The position numbers were made by a program, and so were the translations under genes. DNA of 64,000 nucleotides, taken from NCBI RefSeq assembly GCF_009192995.1, contig NZ_SDID01000008.1, positions 1 to 64,000 on the forward strand, given 5' to 3'. The stretch comes from Sulfurimonas indica. GTDB lineage: Bacteria > Campylobacterota > Campylobacteria > Campylobacterales > Sulfurimonadaceae. The notes under the pieces are model-generated. The model was not told where the DNA came from and searched no databases. It saw nothing but the letters and a program-made list of their open reading frames with translations. This document shows positions 33,069-42,740 of this stretch, in pieces. Each line of letters starts with the position of its first letter. The stretch's first letter is position 1.

Positions 33069-35648
33069 ATGAGCAATAATATTTTTGAAAAACTAACACA
33101 TAATATGACAGAAGCAATTGAAAGTGCGGTATCTTTAGCACTTCATAATAAAAATCAAGAAGTTACACCAATACACTTTTTATGGGCACTTTTAACAAAC
33201 TCTGAGTCAGTTTTGAATCAGATGTTTAACAAAATGGGTGTTGATAAAGTGGCAATGGAGCTTGACATCAAATCCCAAGCTGAGAAGCTGCCAAAATCTT
33301 CATCTGTGACAAAAGAGAATATTAAACTCTCTCACGAATTTGTAAGAACATTACAAAATGGTGAAGGTCTAATGGCTAAAAATGGTGATGCATATTTAGC
33401 AGTTGACACATATATCTTAGCGAACTTACAAACAGTGCCATTTTCAGAGATTTTACCGAAGTATGTTGATGTAATGGAACTTGCAAAAGAGCTTGAAGCT
33501 GCTCGTGGCGGAGCAAAGATTGATTCCCAAACAGCAGATGAAACGCTTGAAGCGCTCTCAAAATATGGTATTGACCTTACAAAAGAGGCAGCAGAAGGAA
33601 AGCTTCCACCAGTAATCGGGCGTGATGAAGAGATTGCTCGTACGATGCAGATTTTAATTCGTAAAACAAAAAACAACCCGATGTTACTTGGTGAACCAGG
33701 GGTTGGTAAAACTGCACTCGTTGAAGGTCTTGCACAGAGAATTCATAATGGAGATGTGCCAACATCACTCCAGAACAAACGTCTGGTTGCACTTGATATG
33801 TCTGCACTTATTGCGGGTGCAAAGTATCGAGGAGAGTTTGAGGACAGACTCAAAGCAGTAATTGACGAAGTAAAAGAGAATGGGAATATCATTCTTTTTA
33901 TCGATGAAATTCATACAATCGTAGGGGCTGGAGCAAGTGAGGGTTCAATGGATGCAGCAAACATCCTAAAACCGGCACTTGCCCGTGGTGAGTTGCATAC
34001 TATTGGAGCAACGACACTCAAAGAGTATAGAAAATACTTTGAAAAAGATGCGGCACTGCAACGTCGTTTCTTACCAATCAGTGTTGATGAGCCGACAGTA
34101 AATCAGTCTCTGCAAATCCTTCGTGGAATTAAAGAGAGACTCGAAGCGCACCATAATGTTAACATTACAGACTCTGCGCTTGTTGCAGCTGCAAAACTGT
34201 CTGACAGATATATTGCAGACAGATTCCTACCGGATAAAGCGATTGACCTTATCGATGAGGCAGCAGCTGAGCTCAAGATGCAGATAGAGTCTGAGCCAAA
34301 TGAGCTCAGTGCTGCAAAACGTAAATTATCTGAGCTCATGGTTGAAAAAGAGGCGCTTAAGATGGAGAAAACTCCTTCAAATGAGAAGCGTCTTGAAGAG
34401 ATAGAAAAAGAACTCGCTGACATTGAAGAGAAAGTAAGAACTTTAGAGTCTCAGTTCCAGACTGAAAAAGAGGTCTTTGAGAAAATCTCTTCAATAAAAG
34501 GTGAAGTAGAACAAAAACGTCGTGAAGCAGAGCTTGCAAAAGCGCAGTCTGATTTTAACCGTGCTGCAGAGATTGAGTATGGTGAGATTCCAAAGCTCCT
34601 TGAAGAAGAGAAATCACTTAATGAGCAGTGGGCAAGAATGCAAGAGGCTGGAACACTGCTTAAAAACTCAGTGGATGAAGAGTCTATTGCATCTATTGTA
34701 AGTCGTTGGACAGGAATTCCTGTAAACAAAATGCTTCAAAGTGAGAAAGATAAAATCTTACATGTTGAAGATGAGTTAAATAAAACTGTTGTAGGTCAAG
34801 AGCGAGCTACTCACGCAGTATCACGTGCTATTAAACGTAACAAAGCGGGTCTTAGTGATAAAAACAGACCGATTGGTAGCTTCTTATTCTTAGGACCAAC
34901 GGGTGTTGGTAAAACACAAACAGCTAAGACACTTGCGAAGTTCCTGTTTGACTCTGAAGATGCAATGATTCGTATTGACATGAGTGAGTATATGGAGAAA
35001 CATGCAGTATCCCGTTTAGTGGGTGCAGCTCCAGGATATATAGGATATGAAGAGGGTGGACAGCTTACTGAAGCGGTAAGACGTAAACCATATTCTGTAA
35101 TTTTATTTGATGAGGTGGAAAAAGCGCATCCAGATGTATTTAACATCCTCTTGCAAGTACTGGATGATGGACGCTTGACTGATAATAAAGGTGTGACAGT
35201 AGATTTTACGAACACTATTATTATCTTAACGTCTAACATTGCAAGTGATAAGATTATTAACAACCCTCAAGGTGAGGAACTTGACAATATGGTTATGGCT
35301 GAATTGAAACAGGCATTTAAACCAGAGTTCTTGAATAGACTTGATGATGTTGTAATCTTTAATGCACTTGGTGCTGAACAAATTAAAGGAATCGTTGAGA
35401 TATTCTTTAATGATATTAAAAATAAAGTTAAAGAGCGTGATATTGAACTCTCTCTTTCTGAAGAGGCAAAAGCGTATATCGCAGAAGCTGGATTTGATCC
35501 TGTTTATGGGGCTCGTCCACTAAAACGTGCACTTTATGAAATCGTGGAGGATCGTTTAGCAGACTTGATCCTTGAGGGCACTGTAAAAGAGGGTTCTAAA
35601 GTAGAGTTTACAGTGGAAAATGGAGAGGTAGCAGTTAAAGTCTCTTAA
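33069..35648 (+). CDS. clpB: ATP-dependent chaperone ClpB
   Basis: Hsp100 disaggregase that works with DnaK. 859 residues, full length. Clp N domain (about 1-150), first AAA+ ring with [15 protein letters not shown] and [15 protein letters not shown], a coiled-coil middle domain (about 410-520), second AAA+ with [15 protein letters not shown] and [15 protein letters not shown], and the C-terminal D2-small domain ([21 protein letters not shown]). Isoform start for short ClpB was not sought. AAAGG precedes the ATG. Probably heat-inducible through the overlapping HAIR-like site. Ends 4 bp into the convergent GGDEF-EAL gene. Confidence 0.97.
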   Translation: MSNNIFEKLTHNMTEAIESAVSLALHNKNQEVTPIHFLWALLTNSESVLNQMFNKMGVDKVAMELDIKSQAEKLPKSSSVTKENIKLSHEFVRTLQNGEGLMAKNGDAYLAVDTYILANLQTVPFSEILPKYVDVMELAKELEAARGGAKIDSQTADETLEALSKYGIDLTKEAAEGKLPPVIGRDEEIARTMQILIRKTKNNPMLLGEPGVGKTALVEGLAQRIHNGDVPTSLQNKRLVALDMSALIAGAKYRGEFEDRLKAVIDEVKENGNIILFIDEIHTIVGAGASEGSMDAANILKPALARGELHTIGATTLKEYRKYFEKDAALQRRFLPISVDEPTVNQSLQILRGIKERLEAHHNVNITDSALVAAAKLSDRYIADRFLPDKAIDLIDEAAAELKMQIESEPNELSAAKRKLSELMVEKEALKMEKTPSNEKRLEEIEKELADIEEKVRTLESQFQTEKEVFEKISSIKGEVEQKRREAELAKAQSDFNRAAEIEYGEIPKLLEEEKSLNEQWARMQEAGTLLKNSVDEESIASIVSRWTGIPVNKMLQSEKDKILHVEDELNKTVVGQERATHAVSRAIKRNKAGLSDKNRPIGSFLFLGPTGVGKTQTAKTLAKFLFDSEDAMIRIDMSEYMEKHAVSRLVGAAPGYIGYEEGGQLTEAVRRKPYSVILFDEVEKAHPDVFNILLQVLDDGRLTDNKGVTVDFTNTIIILTSNIASDKIINNPQGEELDNMVMAELKQAFKPEFLNRLDDVVIFNALGAEQIKGIVEIFFNDIKNKVKERDIELSLSEEAKAYIAEAGFDPVYGARPLKRALYEIVEDRLADLILEGTVKEGSKVEFTVENGEVAVKVS

Positions 35649-37633
35649 GACTCTAGATACTCTTCTATTTGTAGAGGCTTTCCTAAGTGGAAGCCTTGTC
35701 CATAATCTACGCCAATCTCTTTTATCACCTCTAAAATCTCCTCTGAAGAGACAAACTCTGCAATAGTAAGTACATTTAATCGTTTTGCAAGAGAGACAAT
35801 CGTCTCCACCATAAGTCTTGAGTTATAATCTCTATCAATATTTGAGATAAGAGAAGCATCAATTTTGATGAAATCAACAGGAAGCTTTAAGATATGTGAA
35901 AAGTTGGAATACCCTGCTCCAAAATCATCAAGTGCAATTTTGACTCCATAAGAACGAACTTTCATACAAAAATCATATGCCACAGCATAATCCTGAAAAT
36001 CTTCAGTCTCGAGAAGTTCAACAGTTAAGAGTTCATTGTATGCAAAGAGATTGAGTGTTTGAAAAAAGTTTTGCATTGTTCGTTCATTTTGAATATCAGT
36101 AAGTGATAGGTTAAGGGAGCAGTGAATCTTATACTTCTCAATTGTTGCAAGTGTATTTTTAAGAACACTTTTGGTAATCTTGTAATAGATACGATTGGCT
36201 TTTGCAACCTCTAAAAAATGCAAGGGAGGAATGAATTTGCCATCTTCATCTTTAAGACGAACCAAAGATTCATATTTGACACCTAAAGAGTCATCTGTAA
36301 GAGGAATGATCGGCTGGTAAAAAGAGATGATAGCATCTCTTTCAAATGCTGATTTTAGTTTTTTATGGCACTCGATATCATTTTTGTATTTTTTCTCAAG
36401 TGTTTTATCCTCATGGAATATTGCAAATTGAATATTTTTCTTTTTAGCATCTTTAAGCGCCATATCCGCATAGGCAAGCATCTTGTTTTTTCCTGTAAAG
36501 GTGATACCACAACTCATCATAAATTGGAAAGTTTTATTTTTATAGGTGAATTTTGTATTTTTATAGTTTTTCAAAATAGTATTTATTATGTCTGTAAATA
36601 TCTGATTGTTCTGCTGTGTTGCATTGATACAGACAATGACAAATTCATCGCCTCCGATATGATACAGGAGAACCGGCATATCTTGGATCTCTTTTTGAAG
36701 AAATTCAGCAGTTAGTTTCAGAGCTGTATTCCCGGCCTCTTCTCCATAGACATCATTAAAGGACTGGAATTTGTCAATGTTAAGCAGAGCCATTCTTGTA
36801 AAATTATAGAGGGATGTGTCTTCTCGAAGTTTATTTCTGTTTGAAAGCCCACTAATAGGGTGTGTATATATTTTGTTATGGAGTTCAGCTGTTTTTTTAC
36901 TGATCTCTTTTTCCAGGTTTTCGTTATAGTGTAAAAGTTCTTTTTGTGCAATACGTAGTTGTTCTTCAGCAGTATGGGCGCGTTTTAATTGTGACTTTAA
37001 GTCATAACGGAGTTTATTAAACTTGTAAATAGAGAAAATAATGAGTAAAAAAGCTGTAAAAAATGAGAAAAGAAGAGTTATTGAACTTTTTTCATTGTTT
37101 TTTTCCAGGGTGTTTATTTTATTGTATAAAAGAGTATTTGCAAGATTCGTTAGTATTTCTGTGTCATGGGAGAATTTTGTTGTGACATCATTAAAACCGA
37201 TGATAGCATCATAGATATCTTCCTTATCATTGGCTTTAATAGCTTCAATAACTGAGCGTTCAACTATTTTATAGGCAAAAACTCTTTTCTCAACAGTTTT
37301 GAGTAATTTGTTAAATTCTAAAGGAAGATCACTATGTGTTTTTGTAAACTCTTTTAATTGTGTAATACTTTTGTCTATATCTTTAAAGTAGTAAGATATC
37401 TTATTGTCAGAAAGTTTCTCTTTTAAGAGCAGATATTGTAATAAAATAGCTTGATTGTTTTTAAGGTCATAATTAAGTTTGTTTGTTATATCTGTCAGTT
37501 GTATATGCTCTTTATTTAAATAATCAAGAACTTTGTTATTGTCCTGAATATTCGTATAACTAATACTAAGTGAAAATATCAGCAGTGTAAAACTGATAAA
37601 AAGAGCAGTATAGACCTTATGTTGAAATTTCAT
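35645..37633 (-). CDS. membrane GGDEF-EAL cyclic-di-GMP protein
   Basis: 662 residues. Two membrane helices (about 8-27 and 184-204) bracket a helical periplasmic sensor. A coiled-coil linker leads to a GGDEF domain with Asp 287 (LNIDKFQSF) and an intact [10 protein letters not shown] (327-331). The EAL domain has YESLVR in place of EAL but keeps the catalytic Glu, [22 protein letters not shown] and GQGFHLGKP, so both cyclase and phosphodiesterase activities remain possible. Next gene downstream in transcription is clpB on the other strand. Confidence 0.9.
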   Translation of the reverse strand: MKFQHKVYTALFISFTLLIFSLSISYTNIQDNNKVLDYLNKEHIQLTDITNKLNYDLKNNQAILLQYLLLKEKLSDNKISYYFKDIDKSITQLKEFTKTHSDLPLEFNKLLKTVEKRVFAYKIVERSVIEAIKANDKEDIYDAIIGFNDVTTKFSHDTEILTNLANTLLYNKINTLEKNNEKSSITLLFSFFTAFLLIIFSIYKFNKLRYDLKSQLKRAHTAEEQLRIAQKELLHYNENLEKEISKKTAELHNKIYTHPISGLSNRNKLREDTSLYNFTRMALLNIDKFQSFNDVYGEEAGNTALKLTAEFLQKEIQDMPVLLYHIGGDEFVIVCINATQQNNQIFTDIINTILKNYKNTKFTYKNKTFQFMMSCGITFTGKNKMLAYADMALKDAKKKNIQFAIFHEDKTLEKKYKNDIECHKKLKSAFERDAIISFYQPIIPLTDDSLGVKYESLVRLKDEDGKFIPPLHFLEVAKANRIYYKITKSVLKNTLATIEKYKIHCSLNLSLTDIQNERTMQNFFQTLNLFAYNELLTVELLETEDFQDYAVAYDFCMKVRSYGVKIALDDFGAGYSNFSHILKLPVDFIKIDASLISNIDRDYNSRLMVETIVSLAKRLNVLTIAEFVSSEEILEVIKEIGVDYGQGFHLGKPLQIEEYLES

Positions 37634-37641
37634 AATTTTTC

Positions 37642-39084
37642 CTAAAATCTAGCTTCTAAACTCAGTGATAAGATACTTTGCGTAGCATCTTTTTTGGCAG
37701 GTTCACCAAAATGCCATCCACTTCCGGTATAGTTTTCATGAATATAAAGGTAGGAGAGTTTTGCATTAAGATATCTATGGAATTTCCATGTTGTATAGAG
37801 TTCACCTACATATCCTCTTACGGCCAGTTTGTTAAAAGTATCTTCAGCTCCCTGTGTGGCACTAAACCAATATTTACTTCCATAGTTGAACTCTGCACCG
37901 AAGTTGAAATCTCTGTTGCTGTCATACTTCATTCCTGTAAAGAGTGAGTAACCATTTTTTTGCAGCATTGTACCACTTGCATAATCTGCTTCTGTAAATC
38001 CAGTATATCCTCCGGTTGTAAGACCTGTGGACCCATTATATGTAACTATTTTGTAATCATCTTCAGTACTGTTTGGATGTGGATTTGAAAGTGCTGCGTG
38101 TAAAAAAAGAGTTGCCGGTGATTGTAAAAACTTTTCTATATCCATGCCGAGTCCAAATGTTGCCATTAGCCCAAGATTGTGTGCATTGGAAGAGTCTATA
38201 TCCGCTCCAAGATAAGGGTGTGCTTTGAAATTTGCAAGCACATTGACACCATATGAGAGCAGAGCATTTCCAAAAAAATGCAGTTTTGTATCACTATAAA
38301 GACCGATAATGTCTGCATTGTCAATGTTTTCTCGGTTACATTGATAGGGGTAAAATTGTGGTCTTAGTGTATATGGTTTGGCTAAAACAAGACGTATGTA
38401 GCTCTGCGTGGCAAATTTTTGTGTTGCAATCATTCCGTAGGTATTCATATTAAAAACCAAGGCAGGAAAGAGAGAGTTTCTTTTTTTATTTTGTGCATAC
38501 TGCATTGGTGTTCCGGCAGTAGTTGGTAAGATACCAAAAGAGAATGTAAACTCCGGTGTGGCTTTATAGTCAATGTATGCACGATCCGTATCAAAAGCAC
38601 TACCTGCTATTCCTGTTTTAATATCATGGGAGAGAATACATAACCTTTGATTTGATTGAGAAGAGTTCATGTAGAGTAGTCTTCCGTGAAACTTCACATT
38701 ATCAAAATTCGCACTCATATTTAAACGAAAACGAATAGATGTTGCAATATTGTAGTGTTTGGAGAACTCATCACGTCTTTGTATACCTGTTGGAGCTCCT
38801 GTGGAGTCATGAACTTCTGTATTCTCTCCTTCTATTTTACCTGTCGTATAATCAAATTTATCAAAACGTAAAAGAAGCTCAGGTGCAAAGTTTACTTTAT
38901 CTAAAATGGTTTTTGTCTCAACTGTACTGAGAATTTCACTGTTCTCTAGAGTGTCTTGTGTATTGAGTGTTGTCTGTTCTTTGAGAGTTTTGACTTCTTG
39001 TTCAAGTTGTTGAATCCTTTGATAAAGTTCTTCATTGGAAGCGTACAAAAGTAAAGGGAGTGTCAGTAAAAGTGTTTTTTTCAT
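37642..39084 (-). CDS. DUF3373-type outer-membrane beta-barrel protein
   Basis: 480 residues: signal peptide (MKKTLLLTLPLLLYA), a short coiled coil (EELYQRIQQLEQEVKTLKEQ) and a long aromatic-rich beta-barrel with alternating strands (SIRFRLNMSANFDNVKFHGR; FTFSFGILPTTAG; RYLNAKLSYLYIHENY) ending in Phe (LSLEARF), the typical C-terminal signature for Bam insertion. Resembles Campylobacterota porin-like/DUF3373 proteins, usually of unknown cargo. Cotranscribed with the 88-residue gene upstream (3 bp gap). Confidence 0.75.
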   Translation of the reverse strand: MKKTLLLTLPLLLYASNEELYQRIQQLEQEVKTLKEQTTLNTQDTLENSEILSTVETKTILDKVNFAPELLLRFDKFDYTTGKIEGENTEVHDSTGAPTGIQRRDEFSKHYNIATSIRFRLNMSANFDNVKFHGRLLYMNSSQSNQRLCILSHDIKTGIAGSAFDTDRAYIDYKATPEFTFSFGILPTTAGTPMQYAQNKKRNSLFPALVFNMNTYGMIATQKFATQSYIRLVLAKPYTLRPQFYPYQCNRENIDNADIIGLYSDTKLHFFGNALLSYGVNVLANFKAHPYLGADIDSSNAHNLGLMATFGLGMDIEKFLQSPATLFLHAALSNPHPNSTEDDYKIVTYNGSTGLTTGGYTGFTEADYASGTMLQKNGYSLFTGMKYDSNRDFNFGAEFNYGSKYWFSATQGAEDTFNKLAVRGYVGELYTTWKFHRYLNAKLSYLYIHENYTGSGWHFGEPAKKDATQSILSLSLEARF

Positions 39085-39087
39085 TGT

Positions 39088-39354
39088 TTATAGTCCTGGT
39101 ACTATGGGTTGGTCTGAATCGGCTGCATGCTCAATAAGATAAGCTTGTAATTTTGTTCTTGTCTCTTGAGACAAGGTATCAAGCTTATATCTTTTGAGAT
39201 GACGAGGTGAAGAAAAAACGTGTTTCCATTGAATAGTTGCTTTTTGTCCACCATATAAATTGAACTTTTTTGCAGTTTCTGCAATATCTTCTGCAAAGAG
39301 AGAAGTAGATATAACAGTGAGTCCAATTAGAGTAGATAGTAAATAAAAATGCAT
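39088..39354 (-). CDS. small exported protein, conserved-looking, heme-less
   Basis: 88 residues with a signal peptide (YLLSTLIGLTVISTSLFA) and a mature domain of about 65 residues (ETAKKFNLYGGQKATIQWKH; LKRYKLDTLSQETRTKLQAY; AADSDQPIVPGL). The layout resembles the end of a small cytochrome c, but no CxxCH is present. It precedes the DUF3373 protein by 3 bp. The function is unknown; an electron-transfer relative that has lost heme is only a guess. Confidence 0.6.
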   Translation of the reverse strand: MHFYLLSTLIGLTVISTSLFAEDIAETAKKFNLYGGQKATIQWKHVFSSPRHLKRYKLDTLSQETRTKLQAYLIEHAADSDQPIVPGL

Positions 39355-39401
39355 TTGTGCTCTTTGCTTTTATTATATTATTTAATATTATAGCATATTT
39401 A

Positions 39402-39439
39402 ATAGCGTAGGAAGAAAGAAATAGCGTAGGAAGAAAGAA
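39402..39439. repeat. 19-bp perfect tandem repeat upstream of rpmH
   Basis: ATAGCGTAGGAAGAAAGAA is repeated head to tail twice with no mismatch, between the divergent 88-residue gene and rpmH. It lies about 70 bp before the rpmH ATG, so it may be in the promoter or leader. Two units are too few for a CRISPR and the unit shows no dyad symmetry. Confidence 0.9.
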
Positions 39440-39508
39440 AAACCTTAACCGCTCTTTAAGCAAAGTTGGGATAGACTTCCGGACTTAAATCAGATAAGGA
39501 TATGTCAA

Positions 39509-39643
39509 ATGAAAAGAACATACCAACCACATAATACACCTAGAAAAAGAACTCACGGTTTCAGAGCTAGAATGGCTACTGCTAATGGTCGTAACGTACT
39601 TAACCGTCGTCGTGCTAAAGGTCGTAAAAAATTGTCAGTATAG
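39509..39643 (+). CDS. rpmH: 50S ribosomal protein L34
   Basis: 44-residue, very basic ribosomal protein ([18 protein letters not shown] then [20 protein letters not shown] and RKKLSV). ATAAGGATATGTCAA gives AAGGA 8 nt before the ATG. It heads rpmH-rnpA-yidD-yidC-jag-mnmE, the usual bacterial cluster. It is too short for simple ORF cut-offs but unmistakable. Confidence 0.98.
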   Translation: MKRTYQPHNTPRKRTHGFRARMATANGRNVLNRRRAKGRKKLSV

Positions 39644-39972
39644 GCGGATTTGATATAGTAAAGACTCATAAAGAGTTTAGCTATATCTATAACAAAGGAA
39701 AAAACCAGCACTCAGGTAGTGTTGTCCTTTTTTACCTTCCTCAAGATGGAATTCACAAAGTAGGTTTTACCGCAACGAAAAAAATAGGTAATGCCGTTAA
39801 GCGTAATCGTGCAAAACGCAGGATGCGTGCAATGTTTCGTGAATTTTCAAAATCTCTCAAAGATGGCTCTTATATTTTTGTAGCAAAAGCAGGACTCTTT
39901 GAGAGTTCTCATGAAAAACTTCACAATGATTTTAAAAAAATTCTCTCACGTGCTAAAACAATTACTGCTTAA
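39631..39972 (+). CDS. rnpA: ribonuclease P protein component, non-standard start
   Basis: Protein subunit of RNase P, which matures tRNA 5' ends. About 113 residues with the signature [19 protein letters not shown] and FVAKAGLFE. The frame is open only from the TAA at 39625-39627, and no ATG, GTG, TTG or CTG occurs before the conserved [15 protein letters not shown] place the start at ATT 39631, which has AAAGG 9 nt upstream inside rpmH; ATA codons at 39640 and 39655 are alternatives. A -1 slip on AAAAAA at the end of rpmH would also enter this frame. Confidence 0.85.
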   Translation: MVSIGGFDIVKTHKEFSYIYNKGKNQHSGSVVLFYLPQDGIHKVGFTATKKIGNAVKRNRAKRRMRAMFREFSKSLKDGSYIFVAKAGLFESSHEKLHNDFKKILSRAKTITA

Positions 39973-40276
39973 GCTTTTATGGTTATATCAGAAGTTTTTT
40001 ACACTCATTGGCTTTGGGTCGTGTCGATATTACCCAACTTGTAGTGAATATGCACGATTAAATTTTGAAAATAACTCAATTTCAAGTGCTTTTTACCACT
40101 CTTTTATTAGAATACTACGTTGCAATCAACTTTTTGATGGGGGAATAGATTATCCAATCCTAGATAAACTCTGTCATAGACCCGCAAAACTTGATGTTGA
40201 TTCTATAAAATATTGGTTGGTTCCAAATAAAAAAAACCGTTATTACATTATAAAAAATTTTTCATATAAAGGGTAG
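39911..40276 (+). CDS. yidD: membrane protein insertion efficiency factor YidD
   Basis: Small membrane-associated protein that assists YidC. About 121 residues from the ATG at 39911, overlapping rnpA by 62 bp; TTG 39899 and ATG 39926 are other possible starts. The core is [29 protein letters not shown] and RILRCNQLFDGGIDY, with the family Cys residues present. The C-terminus is extended (KYWLVPNKKNRYYIIKNFSY). yidC follows 3 bp later. Confidence 0.9.
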   Translation: MKNFTMILKKFSHVLKQLLLKLLWLYQKFFTLIGFGSCRYYPTCSEYARLNFENNSISSAFYHSFIRILRCNQLFDGGIDYPILDKLCHRPAKLDVDSIKYWLVPNKKNRYYIIKNFSYKG

Positions 40277-40279
40277 TTT

Positions 40280-41881
40280 GTGTTAGACAAAATGTCACCA
40301 AATCAAAGATTGATAGTCGCTGTACTGTTATCTGTTATTTTTTTCGTAGGTTATACTGCAATTTTTCCACCGGCTGAGCCAAATGTGCCAAATGAGACTG
40401 CTGCAAAACAAGAAGCAGTACAAGATAATACAAAAGATATTAGTAAAAAAGTTGAAGAAGTTTCCGGTCATGCCATTGCTGCTGAGGAGAAGGCTTCTAG
40501 CAGCAGTTCATCAAACATAGTAACTGTTACAAACGAGAAGTTTATTTTAAAAATAGATACTTTAGGTCGTATAGCTTCCAAAGAGCTCTTAGAAGATAAA
40601 TTTAGAAATGATGAAGACCTACACGCGCAAGTTATTCCAGCACAAGGAACAAAACCATTATATATTCGTTTTTCAGATGATGCAATCAATGATGAAGCGA
40701 TTCGCACACCATATAGTGCAAGTGTCAGTGAAGTAACGCTTAAAGATGAGCCAGTAACAGTAACACTGACACAAAAGCTTTCTGCCGTTACAGTGACAAA
40801 AGTTCTTACTTTTTATGCTGATGGGCATTATGATGTCAAAATTTCACTCTCTAAAGATGTTCGTCACTATGTTTACTTAGGCGATCGTCCACAGGTGTCT
40901 AAAAAACTTATGGCCGTTGCGGGAGCACTTATCTATACAGGTGATGATGTGGCGCATATCATTGAAGATGGTGATGCAGAAGGGCGTCAGATTTTTTCTG
41001 ATGTAAAACTTGCTTCGTCATTTGATCAATATACAGCGATCATCTTTTATGGATTTAAAAAAGATACAAACGTAATTGTTGAGCGTGGACGTAATGATAA
41101 TCCGATTGTATATTTTGATGCTGCACAAAATGAATCACTGCATGGCTACATCGGGCCAAAAGAGCATAAGATCTTACATGCAATTGACCCTGTCCTTACA
41201 AATGCAATAGAGTATGGATGGTTTACTTTCGCTGCAAAACCACTCTTTGCACTTCTTTCATGGCTACACGGTATCTTTGGAAACTGGGGTTGGGCTATCA
41301 TCGCACTCACTGCTATTATCCGTGCGGTACTTTATCCTTTGACATACAAAGGTATGGTGTCAATGCAGAAGATGAAAGAACTTGCTCCTAAGCTCAAAGA
41401 GCTTAAAGAGAAGTATGGAAAAGATCCGCAAAAACTCAATGCTATGACGATGGAGATGTACAAAAAACACGGGGCAAATCCACTTGGTGGTTGTCTGCCG
41501 ATGTTACTGCAGATTCCTGTTTTCTTCGCGCTTTACCGTACACTTTTAAATGCAGTTGAACTCCAAGGAGCTCCATGGATTTTATGGATCAATGACCTTT
41601 CACGTATGGATCCGTACTATGTGCTTCCAATTTTAATGGGTGCATCGATGTTCTTACAACAAAAGATGACACCGAACAACTTTACAGATCCAATGCAAGA
41701 GAAAGTATTTAAATACCTTCCTATTATTTTTACATTTTTCTTTGTAACATTCCCGTCAGGATTGGTACTCTACTGGTTTGTGAACAACCTTTTCTCAATC
41801 GCACAGCAGTATATTGTAAATCAGCAGTTTAGAAATGCAAAAGATGCAAAGGCTGCTTTAGAGAAGAAAAGCGAGAACTAG
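40280..41881 (+). CDS. yidC: membrane protein insertase YidC
   Basis: Inserts and folds inner-membrane proteins with or without SecYEG. 533 residues from GTG 40280. An N-terminal helix (LIVAVLLSVIFFVGYTAIF) and a large periplasmic beta domain (about 85-320) precede the conserved membrane core (LFALLSWLHGIFGNWGWAII, RAVLYPLTYKGMVSMQKM with the hydrophilic-groove Arg, GGCLPMLLQIPVFFALYRTL, FPSGLVLYWFVNNLFSIAQQ). Confidence 0.97.
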   Translation: MLDKMSPNQRLIVAVLLSVIFFVGYTAIFPPAEPNVPNETAAKQEAVQDNTKDISKKVEEVSGHAIAAEEKASSSSSSNIVTVTNEKFILKIDTLGRIASKELLEDKFRNDEDLHAQVIPAQGTKPLYIRFSDDAINDEAIRTPYSASVSEVTLKDEPVTVTLTQKLSAVTVTKVLTFYADGHYDVKISLSKDVRHYVYLGDRPQVSKKLMAVAGALIYTGDDVAHIIEDGDAEGRQIFSDVKLASSFDQYTAIIFYGFKKDTNVIVERGRNDNPIVYFDAAQNESLHGYIGPKEHKILHAIDPVLTNAIEYGWFTFAAKPLFALLSWLHGIFGNWGWAIIALTAIIRAVLYPLTYKGMVSMQKMKELAPKLKELKEKYGKDPQKLNAMTMEMYKKHGANPLGGCLPMLLQIPVFFALYRTLLNAVELQGAPWILWINDLSRMDPYYVLPILMGASMFLQQKMTPNNFTDPMQEKVFKYLPIIFTFFFVTFPSGLVLYWFVNNLFSIAQQYIVNQQFRNAKDAKAALEKKSEN

Positions 41882-41883
41882 TT

Positions 41884-42738
41884 ATGATCAAGATAGAAGC
41901 TGTAACACTTGAAGAAGCGTACAAAGATGCAGCGGCTACTCTAAAATGCTCTGTTACAGAGATGGCTGTTGAGGTAGTTCAGGCTCCAAGCAGCGGTTTT
42001 TTAGGTCTGTTTAAAAAGCCGGCTATTATTGTTGCAACGATAGATAAATCAAAGGTTGCAACAAAAAAACAAGAGAGTGTAAAAAAAGAGCAAACAACTA
42101 CAGAAGCAGAGACAGTAGAGCAGACTTTTTTAAATGATACTATTTTGCCTGCATCTTTTGTCAGTGATCAGGATGAAGAGCTGCAAGAAGATTTGGCAAG
42201 CGGACTGGATTATACTGCTGATTATGATGATGCATACGATGAAGATTCGTTAACTGCAGAAGAGAAGAACATTGATATTTATGCTGTAGCTAAAGAGGTA
42301 CAAAAAGAGATTAATGAACTTTTTACGCATATATGTTTTGAGATTGACCCTATTGAAGTGAGTGTCTATGATGAGCAAACGCTACTTATAGAGTTTAAAG
42401 GTGAAGATGCAGCACTACTTATCGGAAAAGAGGGGTATAGATATAAAGCACTCTCTTATATGCTTTTTAACTGGATAAATGCAAAGTATGATCTACAGCT
42501 ACGTTTAGAGATAGCAGAGTTTCTGCAAAATCAAGAAGAGTCAGTAGGTCGTTACTTGGAAGGTGTTTGTGAAAGTATAGACAGAGATGGACGTGCACAG
42601 ACAAAAATTCTTGATGGAGTACTGGTACAAATCGCACTCAAAGAGCTGCGTGAGCGTTATCCCCAAAAGTATGTCGTTATCCGCTCAACGCGTGACGGAC
42701 TCAAATATATCCTGGTAAATGATTACCACACAAATTAA
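41884..42738 (+). CDS. jag: Jag/KhpB RNA-binding protein
   Basis: 284 residues. Jag_N domain (1-50, IEAVTLEEAYKDAAATLKCS; SSGFLGLFKKPA), an acidic linker (about 60-140), a KH domain with LLIGKEGYRYKALSYML, and an R3H-like end (LKELRERYPQKYVVIRSTRD). Known relatives bind mRNA and affect cell envelope functions. Fixed position between yidC (2 bp) and mnmE (2 bp). Confidence 0.9.
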   Translation: MIKIEAVTLEEAYKDAAATLKCSVTEMAVEVVQAPSSGFLGLFKKPAIIVATIDKSKVATKKQESVKKEQTTTEAETVEQTFLNDTILPASFVSDQDEELQEDLASGLDYTADYDDAYDEDSLTAEEKNIDIYAVAKEVQKEINELFTHICFEIDPIEVSVYDEQTLLIEFKGEDAALLIGKEGYRYKALSYMLFNWINAKYDLQLRLEIAEFLQNQEESVGRYLEGVCESIDRDGRAQTKILDGVLVQIALKELRERYPQKYVVIRSTRDGLKYILVNDYHTN

Positions 42739-42740
42739 TT

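Noticed and set aside
33332-33676. minus-strand ORFs across clpB
   Set aside because: Mirror frames of a highly conserved gene; Ser/Ala-rich, no start signals. The same holds for those at 34103-35263, 62652-63218 and similar.
39402-39439. CRISPR array
   Set aside because: Two directly adjoining 19-bp units with no spacers and no cas genes.
39355-39508. chromosomal origin near rpmH
   Set aside because: rpmH is near oriC in many bacteria, but no dnaA and no DnaA-box cluster was seen here; the spacer is short.
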